DNA from: Siphonodentalium dalli
Lineage: Eukaryota; Mollusca; Scaphopoda; Gadilida; Siphonodentaliidae
Direction of reading: 5' to 3'
DNA length: 64,000 nucleotides
NCBI GenBank assembly: GCA_032622095.1
Contig: CP136065.1
Location: 152,405,577 to 152,469,576 of the forward strand
Each line of letters starts with the position of its first letter. Positions within the stretch are counted from its first letter, which is position 1. The notes beneath the pieces are model-generated. The model did not search any database, was not told the DNA's origin, and worked only from the letters and a program-made list of their open reading frames with translations. The translations under genes and the position numbers were made by a program. Positions 45,239-56,213 of this stretch are shown here, one piece after another.

Positions 45239-45776
45239 CTGCAAATAACCATAATGTCTTTGAAAATGACTTCACATATATAGTAAAATATTATTACAAT
45301 AAAACCTTCGTGGGATCGCGGTGACTCAGCGGCACACATTATAGATGTACGTATAGGGCTCCAACCAGAAATATGGTTAAAACGAAAATACACTTTTGCA
45401 GCAAATTGACTTCTCTCGAAAATGGTAAGTTAGGAATGACGTGTCATAATAACATTCCCTCATGCAAAATGTCAAATTGGAATAGGCGAATGTGCATACG
45501 GTGCAGATTATTTAACAATAAATAATCAGATAAATGTTGTTCGGTTGGAAACTATCAGCCGTTTTCCATCCATTGCGTGTCGGTACATTAGCCAAGACAG
45601 TTTCAGAATAAAATGGAGCGTTTTTCCAAGGTAATGCCATTATTTCTTGATTTCATCAGTTAGACCAGCTACATTTGTATTTAGTCATAATATTATGTTA
45701 TTATACGGGGAGTCATTTGACAATTTCGCCCCAATTAAATGTAGATTGCTAGTGTTGAAATGACAACATTTTAATT
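45239..45776. other. cadherin intron sequence, nothing recognised
   Basis: No element or exon is identified. Confidence 0.4.
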
Positions 45777-45780
45777 TTAA

Positions 45781-46190
45781 AGGTACTCAATCCGATTAAG
45801 CACCCCAAAATTACTATTTCATTGGCTTCGGGGGTAAAAAATATTTGATTCGAGTCGAGGAACCCACCCTTCAAAGCTCAGAGTGATCAGATATCGATTT
45901 TTGAAATTTGTTTAATTTCTGCAGATGTGATCCACTTCCACGTCTCAAACGGACAAATTACGGACAAATTGCGGGTGTAAGATGGATAACTCTAAAATCA
46001 CAATGTGTCCGTAATTTGTCCGTTTGAGACGTGGAAGTGGATCACATCTGCAAAAATTAACAAATTTCAAAAATCGATATCTGATCACTCTGAGCTTTGA
46101 AGGGTGGGTACCTCGACTCTAATCAAATATTTTTTACCCCCAAAACCAAATAAATAGTAATTTAGGAGCTTCTAATCGGATTGAGTACCA
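45781..46190. mobile_element. TTAA-flanked MITE, family 1, full-length copy
   Basis: It starts aggtactcaatccgatta and ends taatcggattgagtacca, with TTAA at 45777-45780 and 46191-46194. The fold-back centre is gataactctaaaatcacaa. It is the clearest 410-bp representative in the cadherin introns. Confidence 0.88.
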
Positions 46191-46789
46191 TTAATATAGG
46201 GATATTTAGATTCAAAATCTTCTAACTTCTCCTGTCAAACATAACACACTATAACTCTCTGTGTCCGGGCGCTAAACAGTATCCAGTATAGTTAGACTAG
46301 TATGTTACATAATTATGTAAACATGTATTTCCAAACGAAGATTCCACGGCGGTTTTGTTACTCAATGGCTGTGGGCACACGTTCCACAGTAGCGATGGTA
46401 TAGTAGGTGTGACAATTTATTATGGTGGAGTTTGGTGACAATTGGTTGGTGATAATTCTGTGCCATAGATAGCCAAGTTGCCCGCTGAGTTTTCGCACAA
46501 TGAGTCGACTGGACCAATTAACCCATTGCGTTTCACCAAGTTGATATCTATACTCATTACGTCTTGCTACATTGTATTCTCTACGATATATATAATTGCA
46601 CGATCGATCGTCCAAAGTTGTGTTTGACCGTGGAAATCCCCCATTCACTCACATATCATGCACGTAGTACGTTTTATTGATATGATCTCAATGCATGTTT
46701 ATCTACTTATATTAATTTCATGCGTATTAAACAGTTCCTCAATTGCGTTTTTTTTTTATTTTGCGACGTTTAGTTCTACGCATAATTCC

Positions 46790-46915
46790 GCTAACATAAT
46801 AGTGTGGGCCGATGAAGCTGTGTCGGAACTGTTGGATGAAATGCAGCTGCGAGAAAGTATCTTGAATAAACAAAGCGAACTATATATACAAGGACCAACG
46901 CAAGAAAAAGGCTGA
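46790..46915 (+). pseudogene. possible SANT/Myb-like exon scrap
   Basis: The frame reads VWADEAVSELLDEMQLRESIL, then NKQSELYIQ and a stop. A Trp followed by acidic residues and a leucine-rich helix resembles the first helix of the Myb/SANT-like proteins that accompany Harbinger transposases. The other two Trp-containing helices are not seen. I regard this as weak; it may be a broken exon or chance. Confidence 0.25.
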
Positions 46916-47598
46916 TTATAACCACAGGCCTTCTAAACAGTGACAATTGAGTGATATTATATACTTTTGAAGTAATGAGATCACTTACCTTACTATAAAT
47001 GGACCAGGTATGCATCAAGAATTCTGTCCGAAATTTTGTCACATCGATCAAGAAAATAGGTTAATGTCGATTTTATCATACAATTTACCATTAAACTGCA
47101 GGATTTTTACAGCAACTGGTGCCTCTATTTTTGAAGAAACGTATGCCGTTGGCAGAATCAATGTATCTCACCTGTATCATGTCTATTATTCAACAAATGT
47201 CGCTTGTTTTTAGCCATTTTCTATTTCCATCGGACCACAATAGAATCGCGCGATAAATGAATTGGGAATTCAAACGGTCGCTCAAAAGAAGTCCGCCAAA
47301 GACTGTTGAAGTCCAACGTTGACAAGCGGCTTAAAAACATAAATATTATGCTGGATTTCAAATATCCAGTCGTGGACATACTCACTCTGCTTTAGTTTAG
47401 CCGCAGTTGTTTATTTTTTGTGTCATTAATAACAAAGGACTCATTTTGTTTTACACCTACGGGACTTCGTTGGTCACCTACGGCCTTCGCCGGTATTCCT
47501 TCAGTGAGACTCAACATTTCTTCGCTCCCTGTAGTGTCCCGTTCCCGAACACATCGGAGCCATCTTAGTCAAAATAACGGCCGAAATATAGCATCTAA

Positions 47599-47661
47599 AA
47601 TGATGGATAATTCGAGAAGAGGACGTCCTACGGCCATTTTGACAGCGGATTCGTGTTTCTC
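47599..47661 (+). other. possible orphan first exon
   Basis: Two ATG codons (47599 and 47602) start a 21-codon frame (MMDNSRRGRPT...) that ends exactly at a good donor (tttctc|gtaagtag). The upstream 100 bases are relatively GC-rich. It lies between the inverted arms of the 1.7-kb element. No downstream exon is identified, so it may be part of the element or fortuitous. Confidence 0.2.
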
Positions 47662-48045
47662 GTAAGTAGAAGCACATGTTGGAGTATCAAATAGTGGTAA
47701 AGTATAAATTTGGAAAAAGTTTTGGAACACTTTGAAAAATGTTGGGTCGAACTTTGTAAATTTACAAACTTTTTGATTCATACCTTCCCCATCTTATATA
47801 AGTGATAAAGAATAGATGCATTAAATTTCTATTTATTAAGATCTCAGTAACTGTTTAGAAGACCTGTGATTATAACGAACTTTAAAAGACTTATGCAGAG
47901 AAGAATATGCATGCAGAGGGCGAGTTGGCTAGCTATGGCATATTAATAATGACGACCAATTGTCACCAAACTCCACCATAATAAATTGTCACACCTACCA
48001 TGCCATCGCTACTGTGGTACGTGTGTCCGCAGCCAGTGAGACAGG

Positions 48046-48599
48046 AAACGCACCACCATAGAGTCATCAATGGATAAGGCAGCTATATACTCGTGCGTAA
48101 CGATTCACACTTAATTTTATGCAGAGTTTATCAATATTATAGATGGTCACTATCAACCGCCGCACGCCAGGGATAGTATTGTAATATTATGATTGCATGG
48201 GCACCGATATTCAGATATTTGGAGACACGTTTTAGAAACTATTTTCTTATTCAAGATGCATAACTCTGCAAGGAAAACAAAATAAAACTACAGCAAATTA
48301 AATGTTCCAACTCGATAAAACGAAACGAAGCATATTATCACATCCTCTCGGTATTGAAATTTATGCTATTTACAGTACATAGACATTTAGTTTTTTTGGT
48401 TTAGTTCGCAGCCTAATTGACAGTCGCTCATCCAGCCATGTCCATCACTTGAATTAGCGTTTCGTGTTTGTGACGCCAAATGAATTTGTAAAGTTGCTGC
48501 ATTGCTTCTTACTTGAACGCGGTTGCGCCGAAACAGTCAATTATCCCCATCAATGAAATAAGAACGCTCATCCAGCCTGTCTTTGATATATAGTTCCTT
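48046..48599. other. no gene seen (cadherin intron)
   Basis: The phrase gctcatccagcc appears twice (48427 and 48568). No coding feature is recognised. Confidence 0.4.
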
Positions 48600-49240
48600 G
48601 ATTCTACTCTTTGTCACAAAGTTTATATGGTTTCATGTTTACTTTATCGCCTTGCATCAAATGTGAAAGTTCCTTAGATGACCTGTTATAGTATAGTTTT
48701 TGTTTCATTTGATTGTCATTTAGTTGTTCGGTCTCAGTTTTCATATCTATACTCGGTACAAACAATGATTCACTTGTAGGAATTATTGTTCTTGTGCGGC
48801 GAAACAAACTTCTCTGGGCTGGACAGGTATCAATTCATGTACTGGATGTGTTTCCGATGTCTAACACTGCTAGGTATTGATCCTCACGAGAAGCACTTCC
48901 TCAACATATATGTTTGGCTGCCTTCACTGGCGATTTCACAGTCCACTTTACCATTTGATTGGTGATGGTGTGGTGAAGATGGTGTGACCAATCCCCATTT
49001 TTCACTGAAAACTTGAAAATCAGAACCAAGAAACTGACTCGCACTGTCACTCACTGAAATGTCTGGAATTCCATAGCGACTGAAATGAGCTTTCAATATG
49101 TGGATGATTGTTTTAGCATAAGTATATACTCAGTAGAAAATCTATCTCCCAAAAATTTGCCCAATAGTCCGTAGTGATTAGATAGTTTGTATTCCTATAT
49201 GTCATAACATCAACCCCAACCTTTTGCTACGCAGGGTCTG
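48600..49240 (-). pseudogene. Ty3/gypsy integrase relic
   Basis: On the minus strand, in order, are QKVGVDVMTYRNTNYLITTDYW (quoted as key residues K, D and DYW), then NFWEIDFL, then AHFSRYGIPD and SDSASQF, then SPHHHQSNGKV, then a C-terminal part with YYNRSSKELSHL and GDKVNMKPY. These are the catalytic-core DDE region and the tail of a Ty3/gypsy integrase. The expected VSDNGPQF-type and SPYHPQSNG-type motifs are altered, and there are stops and at least two frameshifts. No LTR, protease or reverse transcriptase was found nearby. It is an inactive remnant in a cadherin intron. Confidence 0.88.
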
Positions 49241-49983
49241 GCAAAACAAAAACAGTTCCCGAGCTCTACATCAGTTTAAATCACAGGGGCAGAGCCCTCT
49301 TTTGAGAGATCGATAGCGAATCTAGATATCAAATTTCAGTACATCGATCGCTGAAATATTTGTGTGAGCGGACAGAAAATCTCTATTACCTCCAGTTGCG
49401 CTATATTACACTAATGATGGTCTTACTAATACCGTACGCGTTGTTTGACATATTGATAGAACAATATAGACATCGCTCATATATTAAGGATGTGAAGACG
49501 ATTTATTACTGATGATGCGATTATATATCAATTGGGTTAAATTACTAGTTTGACAAGAAGGATTTGCGTAAGCCCTAGCACTTCAGCGGTGAAAAAAATA
49601 TCAAAGTCAATTTCATATGCCGACACAAATTAGTGTCAATGTGCGCATGCCCCAAGAGACTGATCTCCAGTCTTCGGGAACATAACAGGTATTTAGAAAA
49701 AATGCCACGTGTGCAGAGATGCGCATCATCAAAATGTCTATTGCGTTGAGAACGAGAAAGCTTGTTTTCCCAGTTAATTAATAAGGCATTTTAATAATCC
49801 ATGTTTCCACATACACATTTCTCAGTAAAATTGTGTTTCAATAGAACCATGCATTGGACTGTTTGGCCGGACATGATTTACATGCGTCTGCATCTTTCGG
49901 AAAAACACGAAGCTGTTGGCAGATGGATCGGTTTAGACTGCCCGTGTAATAAGAGTCTCAGCTGTCTGGACATTGACGCAATA
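49241..49983. other. no gene seen (cadherin intron)
   Basis: The first 100 bases may be decayed gypsy sequence upstream of the integrase. Nothing else is recognised. Confidence 0.35.
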
Positions 49984-50507
49984 CACACTTAGAACAAATG
50001 TGTATAAATACTACACAATATGTGTTACATTTGATCTTAAACAAAATTGTGTAGAAATGCAACATGACATAAATGTGTCGGTGGAATTTTCTCAACATTG
50101 AATATGAGTCAATATCTGAGTATATTATATTTAATAGATGAGATATGTTCTATTTGAGACATAAACCTCGTAAAAGCTGCCATAATAAAAAATTGGCAGC
50201 TGCTTTAAAACTTTGAGTTACACAATTATGTGTTGCTCAGTTTTTACACAAACATAGTGTAAAACAAAGTTTAAAGCTGCTGCCAATTGTTTGTTATGTG
50301 GTAGCCTTTACGAGTTTTGTGTCTCCAATAGAACACATTTCATCTAATAACTATGATACACTCACATATTCAATCATATTCAACATTGATGATATTCCAC
50401 CGACACATTTAATAATTATATGTCATGTGTCATTTCTACACAATTTTGTTTAAGATCAAATGTAACACATTTTGTGTAGTATTTATACACATTTGTTCTA
50501 AGAGTGT
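49984..50507. mobile_element. ~520-bp fold-back element with long arms
   Basis: The left arm begins acacttagaacaaatgtgta and the right arm ends tacacatttgttctaagagtgt-type sequence. Pairing continues through ttgatcttaaacaaaattgtg, tttattagatgaaatgtg-like segments and ctcgtaaaagctgcc, giving arms of about 230 bp around a small AT-rich loop. It has no ORF. It is in a cadherin intron. Confidence 0.83.
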
Positions 50508-50878
50508 ACTGTCTGGAATTTTGCGCGCCCATGCAGTGTGTGACGTTTGATGTGCGTCACGGCGTCTTTACAGGTTTCCAAAAAGCAATCTTTCAATATT
50601 GTTTTGTTATATGACCGATTTAAATAACCCGATAAAATGCAAATAAAGTATACATGTGGATTTAAAATATAATTCGTGCAAACATTTCAAAAATGTGCAT
50701 TCTTTACATTCTGCACTTCCGGTATGACGTAACATATTCGCGGAAGGACATCCGAAGAAAGAAAGAAAGAAAGAAAGATCCGTATAACAGACCGAAAACA
50801 TTACGTGCGTCCAGCATAGACTGGCGCAAGTAAATATAATGCTTCCTTTATATGTGAAATGGTTTAACCTTTAATGGT
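50508..50878. other. no gene seen; AAAG microsatellite
   Basis: A short gaaagaaagaaagaaagaaag run lies at 50759-50778. No other feature. Confidence 0.5.
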
Positions 50879-50882
50879 TTAA

Positions 50883-51304
50883 AGGCCCACTTAATTTTCG
50901 AATCACCAGATAACATTATATACAACATACTCCATATTATATACCAGCTGAAAGAGGAAGCTCCAAAACATTGTATTATCATCCGATCCGGTCGAATAAA
51001 CTGGAAACATGTTGTTTTTGTCGAGGTACCGATGAGTGTTCTGTGCTTAATGTTCTTCCGGAGTGTACTGTAAATTATATTATTCTCAATAGAAGGGGGA
51101 TAACTCTATCACTTCTTTTGAATTCTGATGCATTCTGGGTTGACAGCGGGGGACGTCTTGGAATGAATCTGGGAATCTCGATCTATCACTTGGTGGACGC
51201 TCCTAGGCCGCTGCTGTTCCGTATTCTGGTAGAATATATATTTTGGGTTCCTCTTTCAAATGATATATAATATGGAATATGTTCTGTATAATGCTATCTG
51301 GCCT
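50883..51304. mobile_element. TTAA-flanked MITE, family 2
   Basis: It starts aggcccacttaattttcga after TTAA (50879-50882) and ends gctatctggcct before TTAA (51305-51308). Inner phrases include agaggaagctccaaaacatt and gtcgaggtaccgatg. The right end is diverged from the consensus. Confidence 0.8.
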
Positions 51305-51308
51305 TTAA

Positions 51309-52620
51309 ACAAGCCTATGGTATAAAGACTTTGGTATAAATTTATTTCCGCAGGAATAACGGCCAAATGTTTAGGTTCATCGAAAATATGTATAGCCGAC
51401 CACAACCCGTGGTTAAAATCTCAGACTCATATGCATGTACTTCTGGTGTGTTGCAGGGAGAGAAATATTTCTTCTTTCCTATTTTTACCCTACCTTAACC
51501 ATTTCTGATGACAAACTCCGCACAAGGACTTGGGTTCACCAGATGTTATGGTAAATGGTGAAACTTGAATTTATCCACTTATAATAGATATAGATGTTCG
51601 TATGATCTCATACTGGGTGAGTGTTATCAATTCCGGAAGTGCGAAAATTAATGCTATTCTTTATAGATTGTTACTACGCCCATGCATGGCTGAATCATGT
51701 TGAAAATCATGTTGAAAATATTTTTATATAACACTTATTTAAACTATATATGGATTATACAATGCACTTTACAAATTGACCCCACGTGGATCAAATAATG
51801 TTCACTTTAGCGGCATATCAAGCGCAAATTTAATATCGAAACTTATTTAAACCATGTATCCAGAAAAGATGCAATATCTATTGTTCGCTTTCGGTGTCGA
51901 AAACACCGCCTCCCGATTGAAACAGGTTCATGGGGAAAACAACAGGCCATGGGTCCAGATATTACTGTACCACATGAAATGGAGCGGAAACTGGGGACGA
52001 ATATCATTATATGTTTAATTGTAGGAAAACGGATCACTGAGGCGACGTTTCTTACCTTTATTCCTTATTTAGTCACCAAATTTATACAATCAAGGGCTAA
52101 TCATTAATACAAAAAATGCTATAAAATTTCACAAATTAGGATAATTTATACTAGCCCTAAATACACTGCTTTGTTCACCGCTGATCGACCAAATCATAAC
52201 CATTTACTGGATAATTCATGCACGTGTCACCAACGCTAGTTCCTTGATTCAAGAATATTACTTTTCGACCTCTTAATATGTCACATATGTGTGTTTTAAA
52301 TGAGTGAATAAAAGATTTATTTTAGATTCAATGATATCGATCAAATTTAATACTATGTTTATTAGAATATAATTATGATATTCAATTTGCGTTGGGTTAT
52401 TTAGTGTTGACTGTGAGATAAACGTGGGTGGTAAGGGTGGTTGAACAATTTGTCAACAGGAAAAGACACATTTAAAATGGAACTATATTTTGTCTTGAAG
52501 GTGTCTTTACTTCCTCTTTGGTTGTGATCAGGAAATGAATGTAATTTGTTTTAAAACTCAGCCGTTTCAAAAAATTTCCTTGCTAAAATGTGATTATGTG
52601 AAACAATTATCTCAAATTGA
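51309..52620. other. no gene seen (cadherin intron)
   Basis: No exon, element or RNA gene is recognised. Confidence 0.4.
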
Positions 52621-52701
52621 TCGCAATTCTATACGAAATTAATTAACCTTGCTGAATCGAATTTGGTTCACTCGGTTAATACATTTCGTATAGAATTGCG
52701 A
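52621..52701. repeat. 20-bp stem hairpin
   Basis: tcgcaattctatacgaaatt at 52621-52640 pairs with aatgtatttcg-type complement ending tatagaattgcga at 52701. Inner sequence ccttgctgaatcg is unpaired. Confidence 0.75.
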
Positions 52702-52966
52702 CTCATTAGAAATCCTCTATATATAAATTAATAATAAACTGTGTATCGACGGAATACTATGAAACGATGTGTAACCATCAATGCACAAGTACCTAGAGCA
52801 ATCAACAAGACTCGTTCTAACATTTGCAAAGAAATGAAACTAACAATAGCCGAAATATATCAGAAACACGTGAAACGCAATTGCGTGATCAAACACGACG
52901 AATTGATGACGCCACTTGATCAATCAATAATTAGAGGTCTGAGTGAGAGCTAAACCTAGTCCTCTG

Positions 52967-53545
52967 AGACCACAAGAGCTTGGGGTATCGGTTGGGTTGA
53001 TGCTTTGGTGCTGTTTTGGACCGAGTCTCACCTCGTTGCCTTTCTTTAACGGACTCTCATTCAAAAGACGTATTACATGTACACATGGCGACCGGACATT
53101 CACGTAAATCCCTGTATGTGATTAATCATCTGACATGTCCGCGATTAAGTTGTCTTCAAAATTATATATCACTTACTGTGATAGAAAAGGGCATAGTGAT
53201 GATACGATCGTTAAACGTATTGTTTACATGCATTTTTTTATTGGGTGACAAATCGAAATTCTCTGTAAAACAAGGCTTTGTTTACTTATAAATTCTTGGC
53301 TGTGACATTTAAAGGACCTCTGATATGCTCATATTTGATTTCACCATTCTTGGAAAAGGCTGCCCTCTATGTTCATATACGCAAAGCTTCTATTTGAACT
53401 AATCCTACGACACAAGATAACTCCCGCCCATGATAATGGGCGTAACGTCCGTAGGAGAGTATACGTAACCTGAAGGGACTCGGCCCAAAACAGCACCAAC
53501 CCAACTGAAATCCCAAGCTGTTGTGGACCGAGAAGAGAGTGAGAG
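52967..53545. repeat. inverted arms ~60 bp, 580-bp span
   Basis: The left arm (52967-53027; cttggggtatcggttgggtt, tgctgttttggaccgagt) is inverted at about 53480-53545 (actcggcccaaaacagcacc, aacccaactgaaatcccaag). It may be a small DNA element; its interior has no recognised coding. Confidence 0.65.
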
Positions 53546-53646
53546 TACGTCGGGTTTCAACTTTATGTGTAGTTTTCTTCAGAAACAATCTCCGATTTGT
53601 GCGCTCGTTTTACTTCTACCTTCTCATGCCAATGACTGATTAAATT

Positions 53647-53781
53647 GTAAGAAATAACTCTTGTTTCGACTAAGGTAATGCGTTGTAGCCTAGAAGTTTG
53701 AAGACAAATTTTCTGTAACACACTTCAAACTTTTGGGTTATAACTGCATAACCTTAATCGAAACAAGAGTTATTTCTTAAC
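53647..53781. mobile_element. hairpin MITE beside a cadherin splice donor
   Basis: taagaaataactcttgtttcg at the left pairs with cgaaacaagagttatttctta at the right; the next stems are aaggtaatgc with gcataacctt and agaagtttgaag with cttcaaactttt-type sequence. The right edge is about 10 bases from exon 53791-53916. Confidence 0.82.
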
Positions 53782-53790
53782 TAATCTTAC

Positions 53791-53916
53791 CAACTATATT
53801 TAGACAGATGAAATATGTCGTCAATGAATTCCATTTGTCCCAAATCCTTAATCTGAAGTCGTATTTCTCTACTTCGAGAGTACGGAAGTCGATGTTAGCC
53901 TTCAAATTTCTGTTGG
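53791..53916 (-). CDS. cadherin gene, 126-bp exon
   Basis: The acceptor is tcaatcattccag|ccaac and the donor is atagttg|gtaaga; phase 1 at both ends. The 41 codons give IDFRTLEVEKYDF, then RLRIWDKWNSL and YFICLNIV. This is the second half of a cadherin repeat: an LDxE-type strand, a hydrophobic alternating strand, then D plus a loop, then a last strand. The linker that should follow (DxNDNxP) is degenerate: LNIV-GRNVRP at the junction to exon 45056-45238. The phase match with both neighbours is the main support beside the motif. Confidence 0.68.
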
Positions 53917-54004
53917 CTGGAATGATTGAAATAATAGAATTCGCTTTATCTTTATTTAAAATCGGGTACATATCTGCACTGTATACGAAATTTACTATAT
54001 TTAA

Positions 54005-54255
54005 CCCTCACTATACCAAAGCATCATTGGTTAGTAGTTACCCCATAGGAAATGTTCAGATAATAATTTCAATAAATTACAAGTTTGTTGAACTTATTAT
54101 CCAAACGGTTCCCTCAATAATAGGGCTTCTTCTGCACTTTTATTTATATGTCGTGTGTCTGATTCTATCACCTTAACATCCCTCCAAATCATCAACAGAC
54201 AATTCCGATATAAACTTTTTAACTGACCGGGAGAATCCATTTAGTATACAAAGAT
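54005..54255. mobile_element. family-4 MITE, inverted copy
   Basis: It starts ccctcactataccaaagca after TTAA (54001-54004) and ends ttagtatacaaagat. The interior contains aggaaatgttcagataataa and aacttattatccaaacggt, which pair. Confidence 0.75.
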
Positions 54256-54458
54256 ATAACATTTCCGTGCCCATCCACCAAAACATACACATTATTTCTC
54301 CAATGCATGTACAATGACAACAGTGTGCGTATATGTGGAAACGATTGTGTGAACTAAACTAGTAATTTTCTTTCTCAAAGTTTTACGTTTTAGCATTCCA
54401 CACTTAGTATAATCTGTGATTACTTGAATAAGTGTAAATTAGTTTAAAGGCACACTAA

Positions 54459-54701
54459 ACAGTTCTATACTAACTGCTTTCTCCCACCAAGTTGAAACAG
54501 AGTACATCGGAATGATTTATTATTGATTTGGAATGATGTACAGGTAATATAAGCAGACGACAAGCATTGAAAGTGCAGATGGAGCCCTATTTAATGAGGG
54601 AAAAGTTCAAATAGTAAATTCAACAAACGTCTGTTAAACTTAGTATCTGAGCATTTCCTACAAAATAACTACTCATCAATGAGTGCTTAGTATAGAAAGA
54701 G
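54459..54701. mobile_element. family-4 MITE, second nearby copy in opposite orientation
   Basis: It begins acagttctatactaactgct and ends cttagtatagaaaga before TTAA (54702-54705). Together with 54005-54255 it forms an inverted pair 200 bp apart. Confidence 0.75.
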
Positions 54702-54705
54702 TTAA

Positions 54706-55258
54706 TGTTCGAATCCCCTGATCACACTACAACATGTATTTCAAAATGGAAGTTGATGGATACATTGACACGAAGGTCGGCTTGGTGAAATGAATAAAAC
54801 CCGAATATTTTCTTTCTGTCAACTGTCAAAGTATTCGTTTTTGGTAAGTTGCGCTATGTATATTTAGGCAGTTCATCCGAGTATACTAAAACGTGGCCGG
54901 GTAATTTATTTAGAAATGACGTTTTTTGTTGGACGAAGACAGTGACATTTCTAGTAAATTTGGGATTATATTTTTTAAAACTTGCTTTGCTTTATCATAC
55001 TGTGTGGGTGTTAGTTATGAATAATAGTGTCCAATGTAGGGCTATAGCGCTGTCAACAAATTTGATATTTTGAAAAATAGTGCTTTGAAGTCATTTCACC
55101 AAACTCCGTGTGATTACTCGAAAATGGAACAGTTCCCGAACCCCTATTTTTTTCGCATCTAAAAAAACACAAACAAAAATAACAACCAACAAGGGTGTGT
55201 GTGTGTGGGGGGGGGGGGGGGGGGTAGTCATTGAAATCACTGTTAGATTAGCCGTAAG
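54706..55258. other. no gene seen; G tract
   Basis: A run of 18 or so Gs follows a TG repeat at about 55190-55224. No exon is recognised. Confidence 0.5.
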
Positions 55259-55399
55259 TATTGATCAATTGATTAATTTGCATCTTGTTTTATCATTTTC
55301 AACTGTGGAGTGTGGACTGTCAGTGCCACGTCAGTCATCACTCAGTGGTCCGACGTTAAACGTTGAATGATAAAACAAGATGCAAATTGATCAATTGAC
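55259..55399. repeat. 141-bp fold-back
   Basis: gatcaattgattaatttgca and tcttgttttatcattttcaa pair with the far side, ending gcaaattgatcaattg. The centre carries ccacgtcagtcatcac. No ORF. Confidence 0.82.
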
Positions 55400-55492
55400 C
55401 GAGCAAGAGCCAAGACTCATGTAGGACATGCATGTGGAAGAGAAACAAAAAACATACCTTGCTAACATGTATATGCCCGATCAATACTTTAA

Positions 55493-55859
55493 AGGTACTC
55501 AATCCGACTATTTCTTTGGCTTCGGGGGTAAAAAATATTTGATTCGAGTCGAGGAACCCACCCGTCAAAGCTCAGAGTGATCAGATATCGATTTTTGAAA
55601 TGTGTTAATTTTTGGAGATGTAAGATGGAAAACTCTAAAATCAAGTGGTTAATAATAACCATTTGATTTTAGAGTTGTCCATCTTACACCCGCAATTTGT
55701 CCGTAATTTGTCCGTTTGAGACGTGGAAGTGGCCCACATCTCTAAAAATTAACACATGAGCTTTGAAGGGTGGGTTCCTCGACTCGAATCAAATATTTTT
55801 GTTTACCCCCAAAGCCAAATAAATAGTAATTTAGGAGCGTCTAATCGGATTGAGTACAT
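55493..55859. mobile_element. TTAA-flanked MITE, family 1
   Basis: It starts aggtactcaatccgac and ends atcggattgagtacat, with TTAA at 55489-55492 and 55860-55863. The fold-back centre is ctaaaatcaagtggttaata. Confidence 0.86.
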
Positions 55860-55954
55860 TTAAAACAATGACGGATAATAAACAGTTTTACTCCGCATAG
55901 ATAATTCCGCAACGAGGCACCAATCAAATGACGTGTCATAGACACGTCATATAC

Positions 55955-56213
55955 TCAAGCCTTGAAATAGGGTGTCTGTCATTTGCAGAATGAGGTCACC
56001 AGAATGTGAATTTAGTGATGCTACCCCGCATAGCGGGCTAGCATCACCAAATTCACCCTCTGCATGGGGACCTCATTCTGCTTACACCTCAGCAGAATGA
56101 GGTTCCCAGAGGGTGAATTTGGTGATGCTAGCCCGCTATGTGGGGTAGCATCACTAAATTCACCCTCTGGGGACCTCATTCTGCAAATGATAGACACCCT
56201 ATTTCAAGGCTTG
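55955..56213. mobile_element. nested-palindrome element, copy 2
   Basis: This has the same architecture as 26736-26989: outer arms tcaagccttgaaatagggtg and its complement, each half again a hairpin on gcagaatgaggt ... acctcattctgc. The neighbouring left flank has an unrelated short palindrome (atgacgtgtc/gacacgtcat). The plus-strand frame starting at 56064 is a by-product. Confidence 0.88.

Larger units (their letters stand above)
46340..48045. mobile_element. 1.7-kb element with ~130-bp imperfect terminal inverted repeats
   Basis: 46345-46475 is repeated inverted at about 47930-48045 (cacagtagcgatgg, tgtgacaatttattatggtg, gagtttggtgacaattg). A second pair, ggccttctaaacagt at 46927 and its complement at 47850, also matches, but with a different spacing, so the left arm carries about 375 extra bases. 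Inside are two coding-like scraps (see separate entries). The superfamily is not certain; a PIF/Harbinger-like element is one possibility. Confidence 0.65.

Noticed and set aside
52741-52953. 70-codon plus frame, highly charged, with an upstream TATA-like sequence
   Set aside because: No family recognised, no partner exon, and a single short frame within an intron-sized gap; kept only as a remote possibility.
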